Source of the DNA: Simkania sp.
GTDB lineage: Bacteria > Chlamydiota > Chlamydiia > Chlamydiales > Simkaniaceae
NCBI GenBank assembly: GCA_028279205.1
Contig: JANQSR010000033.1
Coordinates: 1 to 11,779, forward strand
Direction: 5' to 3'
Length of the DNA stretch: 11,779 bases
Shown: one piece after another, positions 1-7,868 of the stretch
Numbering within the stretch: position 1 is the first letter of the stretch
Layout: each line of letters opens with the position of its first letter
Translations under genes and position numbers: made by a program
Notes under the pieces: model-generated
The model's input: only the letters and a program-made list of their open reading frames with translations
Told to the model about the DNA's origin: nothing
Databases searched by the model: none

Positions 1-2
1 GT

Positions 3-320
3 CTCTTTGTCTCCATCCTGAGTAAACAGGGTCTTTGTCATATTTCAGAGATTTCCCACCAAAGAGTTGAGAATATTCATGATCACTACAAAGAGGGGGA
101 CTCAATTGAGGTAAAAGTTGTTGATATCAATAACAATGGTCAAATTCGGTTAAGTCACAAAGTTCTCCTAAAAGAAGGGGAGGCAAAAAGGGTTGGCAAG
201 GATCCAAAAAAACGTCACCCAAGAGAAGAGGATCGCGATAACAAAAGACCTCCTCGCACGAGTGTTCCTGGAATTCTCAAACCCCCACCAATTCCACCGA
301 TCTCAGTCAAAAAAGATTAG
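3..320 (+). CDS. pnp: Polyribonucleotide nucleotidyltransferase (PNPase), C-terminal fragment
   Basis: This is an open frame entering from the left edge, 105 residues to a TAG stop. It reads as the end of PNPase, the phosphorolytic 3'-5' exoribonuclease that degrades mRNA in the cytoplasm. What is visible is the C-terminal S1 RNA-binding domain: a segment like GLCHISEISHQRVENI, followed by KEGDSIEVKVVDI and GQIRLSHK, the usual S1 beta-barrel signature at the end of PNPase. After it comes a tail of about 45 residues, first rich in K, R, E and D, then proline-rich (PPPIPP) and ending VKKD. The catalytic RNase PH domains and the KH domain lie outside the window. It is convergent with ftsH. The S1 fold alone could belong to another S1 protein, but adjacency to ftsH and tilS is the chlamydial arrangement, so pnp is favoured. 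Confidence 0.88.
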   Translation, partial: LFVSILSKQGLCHISEISHQRVENIHDHYKEGDSIEVKVVDINNNGQIRLSHKVLLKEGEAKRVGKDPKKRHPREEDRDNKRPPRTSVPGILKPPPIPPISVKKD

Positions 321-335
321 ATAGAAAGTGAGACT

Positions 336-358
336 CCCAATCCCCTAAAAGGGATGGG
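336..358. other. Hairpin just after the pnp stop
   Basis: CCC at 336-338 and ATCCC at 340-344 can pair with GGGAT at 351-355 and GGG at 356-358, leaving one bulged A and a six-base loop. It starts 16 bases after the pnp stop, where a transcript end is expected. No U-tract follows on the plus strand. On the minus strand a run of six T occurs only about 20 bases beyond the stem. It is therefore a possible 3'-end stabiliser or weak bidirectional terminator, not a classical intrinsic terminator. It competes for bases with the long-range stem 344-353/603-612. Confidence 0.4.
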
Positions 359-612
359 CTTCTAAGCCAACATCTGGAGACGGCTCGCCACTTACGTGGC
401 TCCCAGGGATGGGACGGCCTATTTCTAGATGATTACTCGACAACTTTGGAATGAAGGTAGGAAAGTCATCTCTTTGAAACCTTTATCTTTGTTCTCTTCG
501 CCACTCATTTGAATTGAGTGAACAGGGATCCAAATGAACACCTGTGTAGGGAGTACACAAATATGAAACGGGTTTCCTGGATTGATTTTTCGGAGCAGAT
601 ACCCCTTTTAGG
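344..612. ncRNA. Candidate structured RNA or small element between pnp and ftsH
   Basis: This 340-bp gap (321-660) holds no plausible gene on either strand, but it is full of self-complementary sequence. CCTAAAAGGG at 344-353 is a perfect 10-bp inverted repeat of 603-612. Inside lie GCCAC/GTGGC (387-400, loop TTAC), an extended hairpin at 451-486, CACTCA/TGAGTG (502-520), TGTGTA/TACACA (543-559) and a small GAAA/TTTC hairpin near 565-576. The 451-486 hairpin has an 8-bp stem with one G-U, a symmetric 3x3 internal loop, 4 more bp and a 6-base loop. I do not recognise RNase P RNA, tmRNA, 6S or SRP RNA consensus in it. The strand is unknown because both flanking genes end here, so an independent RNA, shared 3' UTR structure or a decayed mobile element are all possible. 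Confidence 0.35.
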
Positions 613-660
613 TTGAAAGCACCAGTTAAAAATATGAGATGTTGATTCGTATCCTATGGA

Positions 661-3498
661 CTAGGTCTGCTGGGGAGCTGTATCAACACCCCCTGTTTGC
701 CCTTTCTTTTGATCATCTTGCTTTGCAGGAGGGAGTGATTTTTTTTCTTGATGTGCTTGCTCAATATCTTTGAGTTTCTTTCGCTTCTTCTCAGGATCCC
801 ATTTACCATCAATAATCAGATGTACATCCTCTTTATCAAGTGTTTCAAATTCGATCAGCATATCAGCCATCAATTGAACTTTATCTTTATGACCTTCAAT
901 GATCTCTCTCGCGCGATTATTCGCCTGATCTAACAGCTTGCGCACCTCATTGTCAATCTGCTTGGCCGTCTCGTCCGAATAAGTCTTCGAGCTGGATCCA
1001 GGCAGCATATAGACCCCATCTTGACTATTTTCATCATAGGCAACAGAGCCCAAGGAATCGTTCATCCCCCATTGGCAAACCATGCTACGTGCTAGTCTCG
1101 TTGCCTGAGAAATATCCATCTGAGCCCCACTTGAAAAATCCTCGACAAAAATATCTTCAGCAATCCTTCCTCCCATCAAGACAGCCAGACGATCGATGAG
1201 CTCCTTTCTCCAATAACTCAGCTTGTTCTTCTCAGGAACAAAGTGGGTGGCTCCAAGGGAAAATCCACGGGGAATGATCGTCACTTTCTCAACAGGATCG
1301 CTACGCTCAACCATGAGCCCAACAATAGCATGCCCCGATTCATGGTAAGCCGTATGCCTTTTCTCCTTCTGGTCAAGCTCCAAACTTTTCCGCTCTTTTC
1401 CAAAACGCACTTTATCGCACGCTTCTAAAGTATCTTCCCGAGTCACCGCCGAGCGTCCTTTGCGTGCAGCCAAAAGAGCCGATTCATTCAAGATATTCAT
1501 CAAATCGGCACCAGAAGTGCCAGGGGTTGCACGAGCAATGTCCATGAGTTTCACCGTTTGGTCGAGCTTGATCTTTCGCGCATGCACTTGCAAAATCTTA
1601 AACCGCCCTTTAATATCGGGCAAGTCGAGCATCACCTGCCTATCAAAACGTCCTGGCCTTAAAAGCGCCTTATCCAAGACGTCTGGACGATTGGTTGCAG
1701 CCATCAAAATGACTCCTTCATTCGTTTGAAACCCATCCATTTCGACGAGGAGTTGGTTGAGTGTCTGCTCCCTTTCATCATGTCCTCCTCCAATTCCAGC
1801 ACCCCTTTGACGTCCAACAGCATCGATCTCATCGATAAAAACAATACAGGGAGCATTGGTCTTTGCCTGATCAAAAAGGTCTCGAATCCGACTCGCACCA
1901 ACACCTACGAACATCTCTACAAAATCGGATCCCGAGATCGGCAAGAAAGGTCGCTCCGCTTCTCCAGCTACAGCTTTGGCTATGAGTGTCTTGCCCGTTC
2001 CTGGAGGGCCTATTAGGAGCACTCCCTTCGGAATCCGGGCTCCGAGTGCCGTAAATTTGTTGGGATCTTTCAAAAAATCGACAATCTCAAGCAGCTCTTC
2101 TTTGGCCTCTTCGATTCCAGCGACATCTCTGAAAGTCACCTTGTGGGTACTTTTGTTGAGCATTCTAGCAGGAGACTTGCCAAAGCTCATTGCATTTGAA
2201 CCCATCCCCTTGATCTGACGTGAAAAAATAAAGTAGAGGAAAAGGACGATCAGCAAGACTGACATGATTGTCAGAAAGATATAGCTGAAGTAATTAGGTG
2301 AAAGCTGCTGACTTTTAAATGTCTTTTCCAAAACGAGGTTACGCGGCTGATCAGGAGCCTTGAAAGCAGAGCCCTTGTTGTCAGGGTAGGCTTCCCATTC
2401 ATTCTTCGCATGAACAAACCAGAGACTAAACTCTTCAGGGCTTTGCTTTTCCAATGCTTTGGTAGAAAGCTCTCTACTGTTAAAGAACCAGACAAAATCT
2501 GAAACACTTTGACGTGCTTTGCCAAGCTCAGCCCCATTCTCATTGCTTGAAATTGAAACTCGATTGTACTGCTGAAGGGTAGCGAGGTAACTACGCACAC
2601 TACGCAGGTATTCCAAGCGGACACCATTCGATTTTGAATCTAAAGTCGATGTGATCTTCTCCAAACTTTCCATCGACGCGCGGCAGCGGGCAAAAAGCTC
2701 TTCTTTGGTCAAACTTTTGTCACTCAAGGCTTCGCTTAACTCCTGCTCGCTCTTTTTAAGTTGCTGTTTCATCACCTCACTTCCAATCCCGAGCACAGGT
2801 GATTTAAACCCTCGGATCAAGATGAGAAGATCCCCTCCAAATTGACTCACTCCATCAACTGTGGGATTTTCTGATATCTTAGTATAGGTCGACTTGAGAT
2901 CTCGCAAGCTCTTCTCACGAAAATTTTCAGGAACAGAGTAGATCACAACACTATTCTCTCTCTCATTTGAGTCAAACGACGGACTGATGACCGAAAACCC
3001 CTCTTTGGGAATCGGCAAACCAGTGAGTTGCAAGAAGAAAAGCCCCGCCTGTCTCACGCTCTCTTGAAACGCCGTCAATTTTTTCGCAATATCAGCATGC
3101 TCTTCGCTGAGCTCATGTTTCTGATTGAGCAAGTAGAGATAACGGAAGCGTGCATTCGACTCTTCAGAGAGTGTCTCCTTGAATTTTCCAGTAAATGTGA
3201 CGAGGTTATCATTTTGAGCCGTCTTGCGATTCTCATCTTTTTTGAGCAAATCCAGGTTGACAAGGTGCTCAACTTGATGGCTAAACGAGACCTTACTCCC
3301 CTTCTCTTTCGATAAATTTTGCACAGTAAAGATGGTCAGAATAGCCGCCAAAACCAAAAGGAGAAAGCCGCCTGGCATCCGCTTCTTCTGCTTGGGTTTT
3401 TGATTCGAATGATCCATACGCTTTTTTATCTTATTTTTATAAAAACCTAGATCTCTTTTTGACCGTCTAGATTCCTCAATTCTTTGTATTAACCGCAT
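661..3498 (-). CDS. ftsH: ATP-dependent zinc metalloprotease FtsH, with extended periplasmic domain
   Basis: Membrane-anchored AAA+ protease that extracts and degrades membrane and unstable cytosolic proteins; it works as a hexamer. The 945 residues show a basic N-terminus, a first membrane segment at about 43-60, a long periplasmic part (about 62-402) and a second membrane segment at about 404-426. Next is the AAA domain with Walker A GPPGTGKT (497-504), pore motif FVGVGA (530-535), Walker [10 protein letters not shown] (552-560) and the second region of homology with arginines in RPGRFDR (614-620). The peptidase has HESGH at 719-723 and the third zinc ligand D795 in GAQMDI. The periplasmic part is about 340 residues against roughly 70 in E. 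coli, as known for chlamydial FtsH. The first ATG has AGGA seven bases upstream, while the next ATG (residue 28) has no such site. It follows tilS with a 107-bp gap. Confidence 0.97.
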   Translation of the reverse strand: MRLIQRIEESRRSKRDLGFYKNKIKKRMDHSNQKPKQKKRMPGGFLLLVLAAILTIFTVQNLSKEKGSKVSFSHQVEHLVNLDLLKKDENRKTAQNDNLVTFTGKFKETLSEESNARFRYLYLLNQKHELSEEHADIAKKLTAFQESVRQAGLFFLQLTGLPIPKEGFSVISPSFDSNERENSVVIYSVPENFREKSLRDLKSTYTKISENPTVDGVSQFGGDLLILIRGFKSPVLGIGSEVMKQQLKKSEQELSEALSDKSLTKEELFARCRASMESLEKITSTLDSKSNGVRLEYLRSVRSYLATLQQYNRVSISSNENGAELGKARQSVSDFVWFFNSRELSTKALEKQSPEEFSLWFVHAKNEWEAYPDNKGSAFKAPDQPRNLVLEKTFKSQQLSPNYFSYIFLTIMSVLLIVLFLYFIFSRQIKGMGSNAMSFGKSPARMLNKSTHKVTFRDVAGIEEAKEELLEIVDFLKDPNKFTALGARIPKGVLLIGPPGTGKTLIAKAVAGEAERPFLPISGSDFVEMFVGVGASRIRDLFDQAKTNAPCIVFIDEIDAVGRQRGAGIGGGHDEREQTLNQLLVEMDGFQTNEGVILMAATNRPDVLDKALLRPGRFDRQVMLDLPDIKGRFKILQVHARKIKLDQTVKLMDIARATPGTSGADLMNILNESALLAARKGRSAVTREDTLEACDKVRFGKERKSLELDQKEKRHTAYHESGHAIVGLMVERSDPVEKVTIIPRGFSLGATHFVPEKNKLSYWRKELIDRLAVLMGGRIAEDIFVEDFSSGAQMDISQATRLARSMVCQWGMNDSLGSVAYDENSQDGVYMLPGSSSKTYSDETAKQIDNEVRKLLDQANNRAREIIEGHKDKVQLMADMLIEFETLDKEDVHLIIDGKWDPEKKRKKLKDIEQAHQEKKSLPPAKQDDQKKGQTGGVDTAPQQT

Positions 3499-3540
3499 GA
3501 CATTTCCTAATCAACATAAAAATTTCTATTTAAATGTAAG

Positions 3541-3560
3541 TCTCCCTTGGTCAGGGGAGA
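3541..3560 (-). terminator. Hairpin between tilS and ftsH
   Basis: TCTCCC at 3541-3546 pairs perfectly with GGGAGA at 3555-3560 across an eight-base loop. It lies about 45 bases after the tilS stop and 42 before the ftsH start in the direction of transcription. The following bases (CTTACATTTAAATAG) are AT-rich but have no clean T-run, so it may attenuate or process the tilS-ftsH transcript rather than end it. No convincing ftsH promoter is seen after it. Confidence 0.35.
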
Positions 3561-3605
3561 GCAATCTACGAATTTTAGGAGATTTCTGAATTAATTCCAC
3601 TAGTT

Positions 3606-4877
3606 TTATAAATTTTTAAACAATCTACCCGTCAGACATTCCCCGACAATTCTTCCACGAGAACAAAAAATGGGAGCTTTATCATGTAAGAAGGGGGGCA
3701 CGTGCCTCTTGATGTACCATTTCTTAATCTTTTTTTGCAAAATAGAGCTTAACTCACCTAGCCCAAAAGAGCTTGCCCCACTTGGAGCCAAAGGGATAGA
3801 TCCCCTCCAAACATCTCTCCAATCAGAAGGCCCTCTTTTCTCTTTCCACCCTTTCCAACTAGGGGAAGGAACTTCTCTCTCTATAAAAAAAAGAATTCCC
3901 CTATTTAAAACATAGGTCAAATGGCGAGCATCGATCCTCCCCTTAAAAGCTTTTCTTTCAATGAGCTTTAACAAAGTCGTGCAACTTGCATGTGAAAGGT
4001 GAGCTCCACACTGCCTGGCCTTTTCCTCGAGGAGGTAGCGCATTTCTAACTGGGGAATCTCTGACGGACGCTCTAAGTAGGATCCGAAAGGCCCTTTGAC
4101 CATCCTTTTCTCGATCTGCTCAACCCTTTCTTTTAGATAATCCCCGATCTCTTGAAAGAGGAGGCCAAAACGGTGAAAGTTGGGCCCTATATTTTTACCA
4201 AATCGGTTTTCAAACAGGGGAAAGATCTGACCTCGTATGCGAGCCCTTAAGTATTTCGTATCCCGATTCGTCCAATCATCTACAGCTTCAATTTTTCGAG
4301 CTTTTAAGAAAAGGGAAAGCTCCTCTTTTCGAACGGAGAGAAGAGGACGCCAGAGGGTTAAACTTCCCATTTTAACCTCAGGCCTTAGCCCCCCAAGAGC
4401 CCCGATTCGCGCTCCCTCACACAACCTCTTTAACACGGTCTCCCCCTGATCGTCCATGTGATGAGCAAGAAGGACTGCTCGAAAATTCCACTTTTCTTGA
4501 AGCTCAGAGAAAAATTGATACCTAGCATCCCTGCACCGCTCTTCCAGATTGGGACCACTTGCAAAGTTTAACCTGCGCCGATGGAATGGAGCTCCCACAT
4601 CAAGGCAAAGGGATTCCAGAGCGTCTGCTTGGAGCAGGCTTTCTTCTCTCCAGCCATGGTCTACATGAGCGATATGCAGGCTAACTTTAAGAAATTTTTG
4701 AGACTCTATCAGAAGGTAAAAAAGGGCTAAAGAGTCCCCCCCTCCAGACAATGCAAGCAAAAGAGTCGGTTTTTTCTCTAGAAAATTTCCACCAACATTT
4801 AGCTTTAAAATGAGGAACTCCTTTACGATCTGTTTTAACTGGTTCATTCTGTTTTCCCAAACCAAAAAGCGGTTCAT
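3606..4877 (-). CDS. tilS: tRNA(Ile)-lysidine synthase TilS (MesJ)
   Basis: ATP-dependent ligase that attaches lysine to the wobble cytidine of the CAU-anticodon tRNA-Ile, so that it reads AUA and is charged with isoleucine. The N-terminal PP-loop ATPase domain has SGGGDS at 44-49, HVDHGWR at 71-77, an E-x2-C-R-x2-A-R-Y segment at 112-120, AHHMDDQGET at 138-147 and DWTNRDTKYLRARIR at 201-215, all in the family order. The C-terminal domain closes with KIKKWYIKRHVPPFL and a DKAPIF segment typical of the tRNA-binding end. The length of 423 is near the usual ~430, and longer than the ~320 I recall for C. trachomatis. The first ATG (4877) has AGGG five bases upstream but overlaps a predicted -10 box; the second ATG (4847, residue 11) still leaves the whole domain intact. 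It is divergent from the lptF-like gene. Confidence 0.95.
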   Translation of the reverse strand: MNRFLVWENRMNQLKQIVKEFLILKLNVGGNFLEKKPTLLLALSGGGDSLALFYLLIESQKFLKVSLHIAHVDHGWREESLLQADALESLCLDVGAPFHRRRLNFASGPNLEERCRDARYQFFSELQEKWNFRAVLLAHHMDDQGETVLKRLCEGARIGALGGLRPEVKMGSLTLWRPLLSVRKEELSLFLKARKIEAVDDWTNRDTKYLRARIRGQIFPLFENRFGKNIGPNFHRFGLLFQEIGDYLKERVEQIEKRMVKGPFGSYLERPSEIPQLEMRYLLEEKARQCGAHLSHASCTTLLKLIERKAFKGRIDARHLTYVLNRGILFFIEREVPSPSWKGWKEKRGPSDWRDVWRGSIPLAPSGASSFGLGELSSILQKKIKKWYIKRHVPPFLHDKAPIFCSRGRIVGECLTGRLFKNL

Positions 4878-4904
4878 GTTAGCCCTATTTTAGTCCAAAG
4901 TCAA
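4876..4904 (-). promoter_or_regulatory. Candidate sigma-70-type promoter of tilS
   Basis: On the minus strand TTGACT (4904-4899) and TAACAT (4881-4876) are separated by exactly 17 bases. The -35 matches five of six consensus positions, the -10 four of six. The -10 overlaps the first possible tilS ATG, so if this promoter is used, transcription would begin near 4870 and the ATG at 4847 would be the real start. It sits in the 38-bp gap shared with the divergent lptF-like gene. Confidence 0.45.
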
Positions 4905-4915
4905 GTAAGGATCCT

Positions 4916-6010
4916 ATGCCCATTTTATGGCGTTATCTCACTTCTAGATACCTGAAGATTTTCTCCCTTTCTATCTTGGGGTTTACCTCTTTTTTATTTC
5001 TTTCCCATCTTGAAGAGATCGCCTATTTGGCCTCATTTAATTCTCAGACATCGGTTGTTCTTCTTTTCACCGCTTGTCAAATCCCCCACATCTTGAACCT
5101 AGCCATTCCGATTTCGGCACTTGTCGCCTCTCTATCTTTAATCCGCCGCCTGAGCCGAAACCATGAACTGACCTCTTTTCGCTCTAGTGGCATCAGCATA
5201 CAAGCCCTGAGCTTTCCCCTGCTTATGGTATCCCTTGCTCTCTCCTTTGCCAACTTCGTCATTCTATCTGAGATCACCCCTTTCACACGCCTCTACTCAC
5301 AAAAGCTTTTTCTTGATGCCGTCACGCTAAACCCTCTCTCTCTTTGCAAAGGAAACGGCTTGCTTGAAAAAGAGGACTACTACATTCATGCACAAGTCTC
5401 AGTTAAAGAGGGCAGAGCCCACAATCTCTTGCTCGCTGTGAAAAATAGATCTAATGGCCGTTTGATCCTTTTAACCGCCGATCAATTTCAAAAGGAAGGG
5501 ATCCAACTGATCGGGAAAAATGTCGGAGTGATCTCCTATTTAGATCCTGAAAAATCTCATGCATTCAACCACCTTATCATTGAAAATCAGAAATCAACTT
5601 CCACACCGATTAGCTGTCTATCGCAGATCATCCAAAAAACCCCGCTCCATTTTGGCTCTCACCATTTGCTCACAAGAGATCTTTTGAGAGCAGCATTTGA
5701 AAAATCGGATCATTTGGAAGAGGTTCGCAAAGCACGTTTTGAACTCATGCGTCGCCTATTTTTAACCCTGATCACCTACGTTTTTACATTTATGGGAATC
5801 TCTTTGGGGCTGCGAAACGGAAAAAAGGGAGGGCAGAGCACTTTATTACTCGCCTCTTTGATCACAGCATTCACTTTTATCTGCGGGGTTGCGGCAAAAA
5901 CATTCCGCCTTCACCCTTTGCAAGCAGCTCTTTGCTATAGCGCCCCTTTTCCGCTCATTCTTCTTATCTCTTTTTGGTTTCAAAGAAGGGCAGCAAGGGG
6001 GATCGAGTGA
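4916..6010 (+). CDS. lptF: LptF-like permease of the lipopolysaccharide transporter
   Basis: YjgP/YjgQ family inner-membrane protein. With LptG it forms the membrane part of the LptB2FG ABC transporter, which lifts lipopolysaccharide from the inner membrane into the Lpt bridge to the outer membrane. The 364 residues show the family layout: three N-terminal membrane segments (about 13-31, 47-76, 95-118), a periplasmic region of about 160 residues expected to form the beta-jellyroll, and three C-terminal segments (about 280-299, 308-328, 334-353). The cytoplasmic loop ELTSFRSSGIS at 84-94 matches the conserved coupling-loop motif contacting the ATPase. AGGA lies a few bases before the ATG. It overlaps the next gene by one base (TGATG). 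No ATPase (LptB) gene is in the window. F versus G is assigned by gene order only. Confidence 0.85.
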   Translation: MPILWRYLTSRYLKIFSLSILGFTSFLFLSHLEEIAYLASFNSQTSVVLLFTACQIPHILNLAIPISALVASLSLIRRLSRNHELTSFRSSGISIQALSFPLLMVSLALSFANFVILSEITPFTRLYSQKLFLDAVTLNPLSLCKGNGLLEKEDYYIHAQVSVKEGRAHNLLLAVKNRSNGRLILLTADQFQKEGIQLIGKNVGVISYLDPEKSHAFNHLIIENQKSTSTPISCLSQIIQKTPLHFGSHHLLTRDLLRAAFEKSDHLEEVRKARFELMRRLFLTLITYVFTFMGISLGLRNGKKGGQSTLLLASLITAFTFICGVAAKTFRLHPLQAALCYSAPFPLILLISFWFQRRAARGIE

Positions 6011-7101
6011 TGAGGGGAAAACTTTGGGAGCGTGACTTTTTCAAAGAGATTCTCAAGCTGCTTTCCTCGCTTCTCTTCTCTTTTTACTTTTTGTACATGA
6101 TCATCGATTATTCGACCCATCTACAAGAGATGTTAAAAAACCAGAAGATCACACTCAAATTGTTGGTATTATATTACGCTGCACTTTTTAGCAAGAGATT
6201 CAGCCTAATTCTCCCCTTTACCCTACTCATCACCACCTTGAGTCTGCTCTCCTCTTTTAATCGAAAAAATGAGCTGCTTATCTTGCAAACAAGTGGGATC
6301 TCTTTGCAACGCCTGCTCCGCCCTTTTCTCATGATCGCATCGGTTTGCACGGGCTTGATCTATCTCAACTCCGAATGTGCAATTCCCCTTTCTCGCCCAT
6401 TTATCGAACAATTTGAGATAAAATACTTTCAAAACAAAAAAGGTTGCAAAGAAAAGGGAGAAAGGATAAAAGCGATTCCCCTTGGGGAAGGCTCCTATCT
6501 CATCTACCAGGTTTACAGTTTCCAAACAAAGGAGCTTTTTGATGTTTACTGGATTGAAACACCTGATAAAATTTGGCATATGGAAACGCTCTCTTTAAAA
6601 GATGAGACCCCTCTCGGAACGAATGTCGACCTGTTTCTTCGTTCAAGAAAAAGGGTGATGCAGAAGAGCAAGTCTTATAAGCGGCTATTCTTTGATTTTT
6701 TCACATTCAGATCTCATGTAGAAGATCAGGTAACAACCCCCATAAAAGATCGCTCGATCAGCAGCTTGATCAAATGGCGCTACTCTCACCCCTTCTTATG
6801 GAGCGCGAAAAAAGATCTCATTTTAACACAAATATCTCTTAAAATCTTGATTCCCTTCCTCCCTTTGCTTATCGTTTTGGCCATCTCCCCTTATGCAACC
6901 CGATTTTCTCGCAATTTTTCTATTTTTCACCTCTTTGCTATGGGAATTTTTGGTTACGTTGCTCTATTCATGACTATAGAGGCATGCGTCATTTTGGGAG
7001 AGGCTCATCTGATCCACCCTTTCTTGGCTATATTCACCCTCCCTGTTATTTTCCTGCTCTTTTTTGGAAGAAAGTTTCTTGAAATAGGCTCTTTGAGATG
7101 A
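6010..7101 (+). CDS. lptG: LptG-like permease of the lipopolysaccharide transporter
   Basis: Second YjgP/YjgQ family protein, 363 residues, expected partner of the preceding permease in lipopolysaccharide export. Membrane segments are visible at about 13-33, 50-81, 103-120 and, after a periplasmic region, about 270-293, 302-326 and 332-352. The motif NELLILQTSGISLQRLL (87-103) is the cytoplasmic coupling-loop signature of the family. The start chosen is the ATG at 6010, which overlaps the upstream TGA by one base and has AAGGGGG upstream. An ATG 36 bases earlier (5974) is in frame, but it lies inside the preceding gene and adds only a basic 12-residue tail. The stop overlaps the next gene by four bases (ATGA), so translational coupling is likely. 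The F/G assignment is by order only. Confidence 0.85.
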   Translation: MRGKLWERDFFKEILKLLSSLLFSFYFLYMIIDYSTHLQEMLKNQKITLKLLVLYYAALFSKRFSLILPFTLLITTLSLLSSFNRKNELLILQTSGISLQRLLRPFLMIASVCTGLIYLNSECAIPLSRPFIEQFEIKYFQNKKGCKEKGERIKAIPLGEGSYLIYQVYSFQTKELFDVYWIETPDKIWHMETLSLKDETPLGTNVDLFLRSRKRVMQKSKSYKRLFFDFFTFRSHVEDQVTTPIKDRSISSLIKWRYSHPFLWSAKKDLILTQISLKILIPFLPLLIVLAISPYATRFSRNFSIFHLFAMGIFGYVALFMTIEACVILGEAHLIHPFLAIFTLPVIFLLFFGRKFLEIGSLR

Positions 7102-7853
7102 AGTTAAAAAAACTGCTTGTCCCCCTCGGGGTGACTCTACTCTTAATACTCAGTTGGCTATCCCCATGGATCCGCCCCTATTGGGACTTGCTAGATCGCT
7201 ACACTTTTTTTGTGCTAAACAGTTGGGTTGAAAAAAGTCTATTTTGGCAAAATTTTTGGGCCTTTTCAGGAAGCTCCACCATGGACTGGATCGGTGATGG
7301 AGTGATGGTTCTTTTTTTTATCTTGCCATGTAAAGGGGCAACGGCAGCTCAGAAAAAGCGAAAGATAGCAGAGCTGATCTTCTCAACCCTTCTCATACTC
7401 ATAACCACCCAGATCATCAACGATGCTCTATTTCACCGGCTGATCCAGTTTTCCCGAAAAAGTCCGACACTCGTCTACGAAGAGGCTTTCCGTCTCTCTC
7501 ATGTGATCGATTGGACTTTAGTGAAAGACTATTCATCAACAAGCTTTCCTGGTGACCACGCAACAACGGCACTTGCTTTTGCAACTATCATCTACCATCT
7601 CATGGGGCGGTGTCTGAGCAGCCTTCTAGCCACCTTTCACGCCCTTTTCCTCTCTCTTCCCCGTTTGATTGCGGGTGCACACTGGATGAGCGATGTTCTA
7701 ATAGGGAGCTTATCGATCGCACTGATCATCTCAAGTTTTGTTTTTGCAACTCCGTTTGCAGACTATTGGATAGAGAGGATACAAAAACTCATGCCCAAAG
7801 AAAAATCCAAAGGAAATAGATACAGAAAAGAGGGAGTCGAAGAGACCGAATGA
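7098..7853 (+). CDS. PAP2-family membrane phosphatase/phosphotransferase, probably lipid-acting
   Basis: A 251-residue integral membrane protein of the type 2 phosphatidic acid phosphatase superfamily, which works on lipid phosphates or pyrophosphates at the outer face of the inner membrane. The three-part active site is recognisable: a basic first motif around HRLIQFSRKSP (113-123), a second motif SFPGDHA (149-155, with H154), and a third RLIAGAHWMSD (189-199) fitting R-x5-H-x3-D. The second motif reads PGDH where the family usually has PSGH, and the first deviates from K-x6-RP. Hydrophobic segments lie at about 7-21, 63-77, 92-108, 156-169, 174-188 and 200-217. The C-terminal 20 residues are strongly charged. 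The start overlaps the lptG-like stop by four bases, tying it to lipopolysaccharide export. Lipid A phosphatase/phosphotransferase or undecaprenyl-pyrophosphate recycling are both possible; the substrate is inferred. Confidence 0.8.
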   Translation: MKLKKLLVPLGVTLLLILSWLSPWIRPYWDLLDRYTFFVLNSWVEKSLFWQNFWAFSGSSTMDWIGDGVMVLFFILPCKGATAAQKKRKIAELIFSTLLILITTQIINDALFHRLIQFSRKSPTLVYEEAFRLSHVIDWTLVKDYSSTSFPGDHATTALAFATIIYHLMGRCLSSLLATFHALFLSLPRLIAGAHWMSDVLIGSLSIALIISSFVFATPFADYWIERIQKLMPKEKSKGNRYRKEGVEETE

Positions 7854-7868
7854 AAAGGGGCAAGAGAA

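Noticed and set aside
377..420. GC-rich hairpin segment considered as a tRNA.
   Set aside because: No acceptor pairing, no T-loop sequence and no anticodon arm can be laid out around it.
2271..2627. 118-codon open frame on the minus strand inside ftsH, and several other long frames inside ftsH on both strands.
   Set aside because: They overlap a certain gene in another frame, lack recognisable domains or ribosome sites, and read as shadows.
5974..6009. Earlier in-frame ATG for the LptG-like gene.
   Set aside because: It adds a basic 12-residue stretch encoded inside the preceding gene; the ATG at 6010 has the ribosome site and the stop-start overlap expected in this operon.
7610..7819. 69-codon plus-strand frame inside the PAP2 gene.
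   Set aside because: Overlaps the conserved third PAP2 motif in another frame and shows no features of its own.
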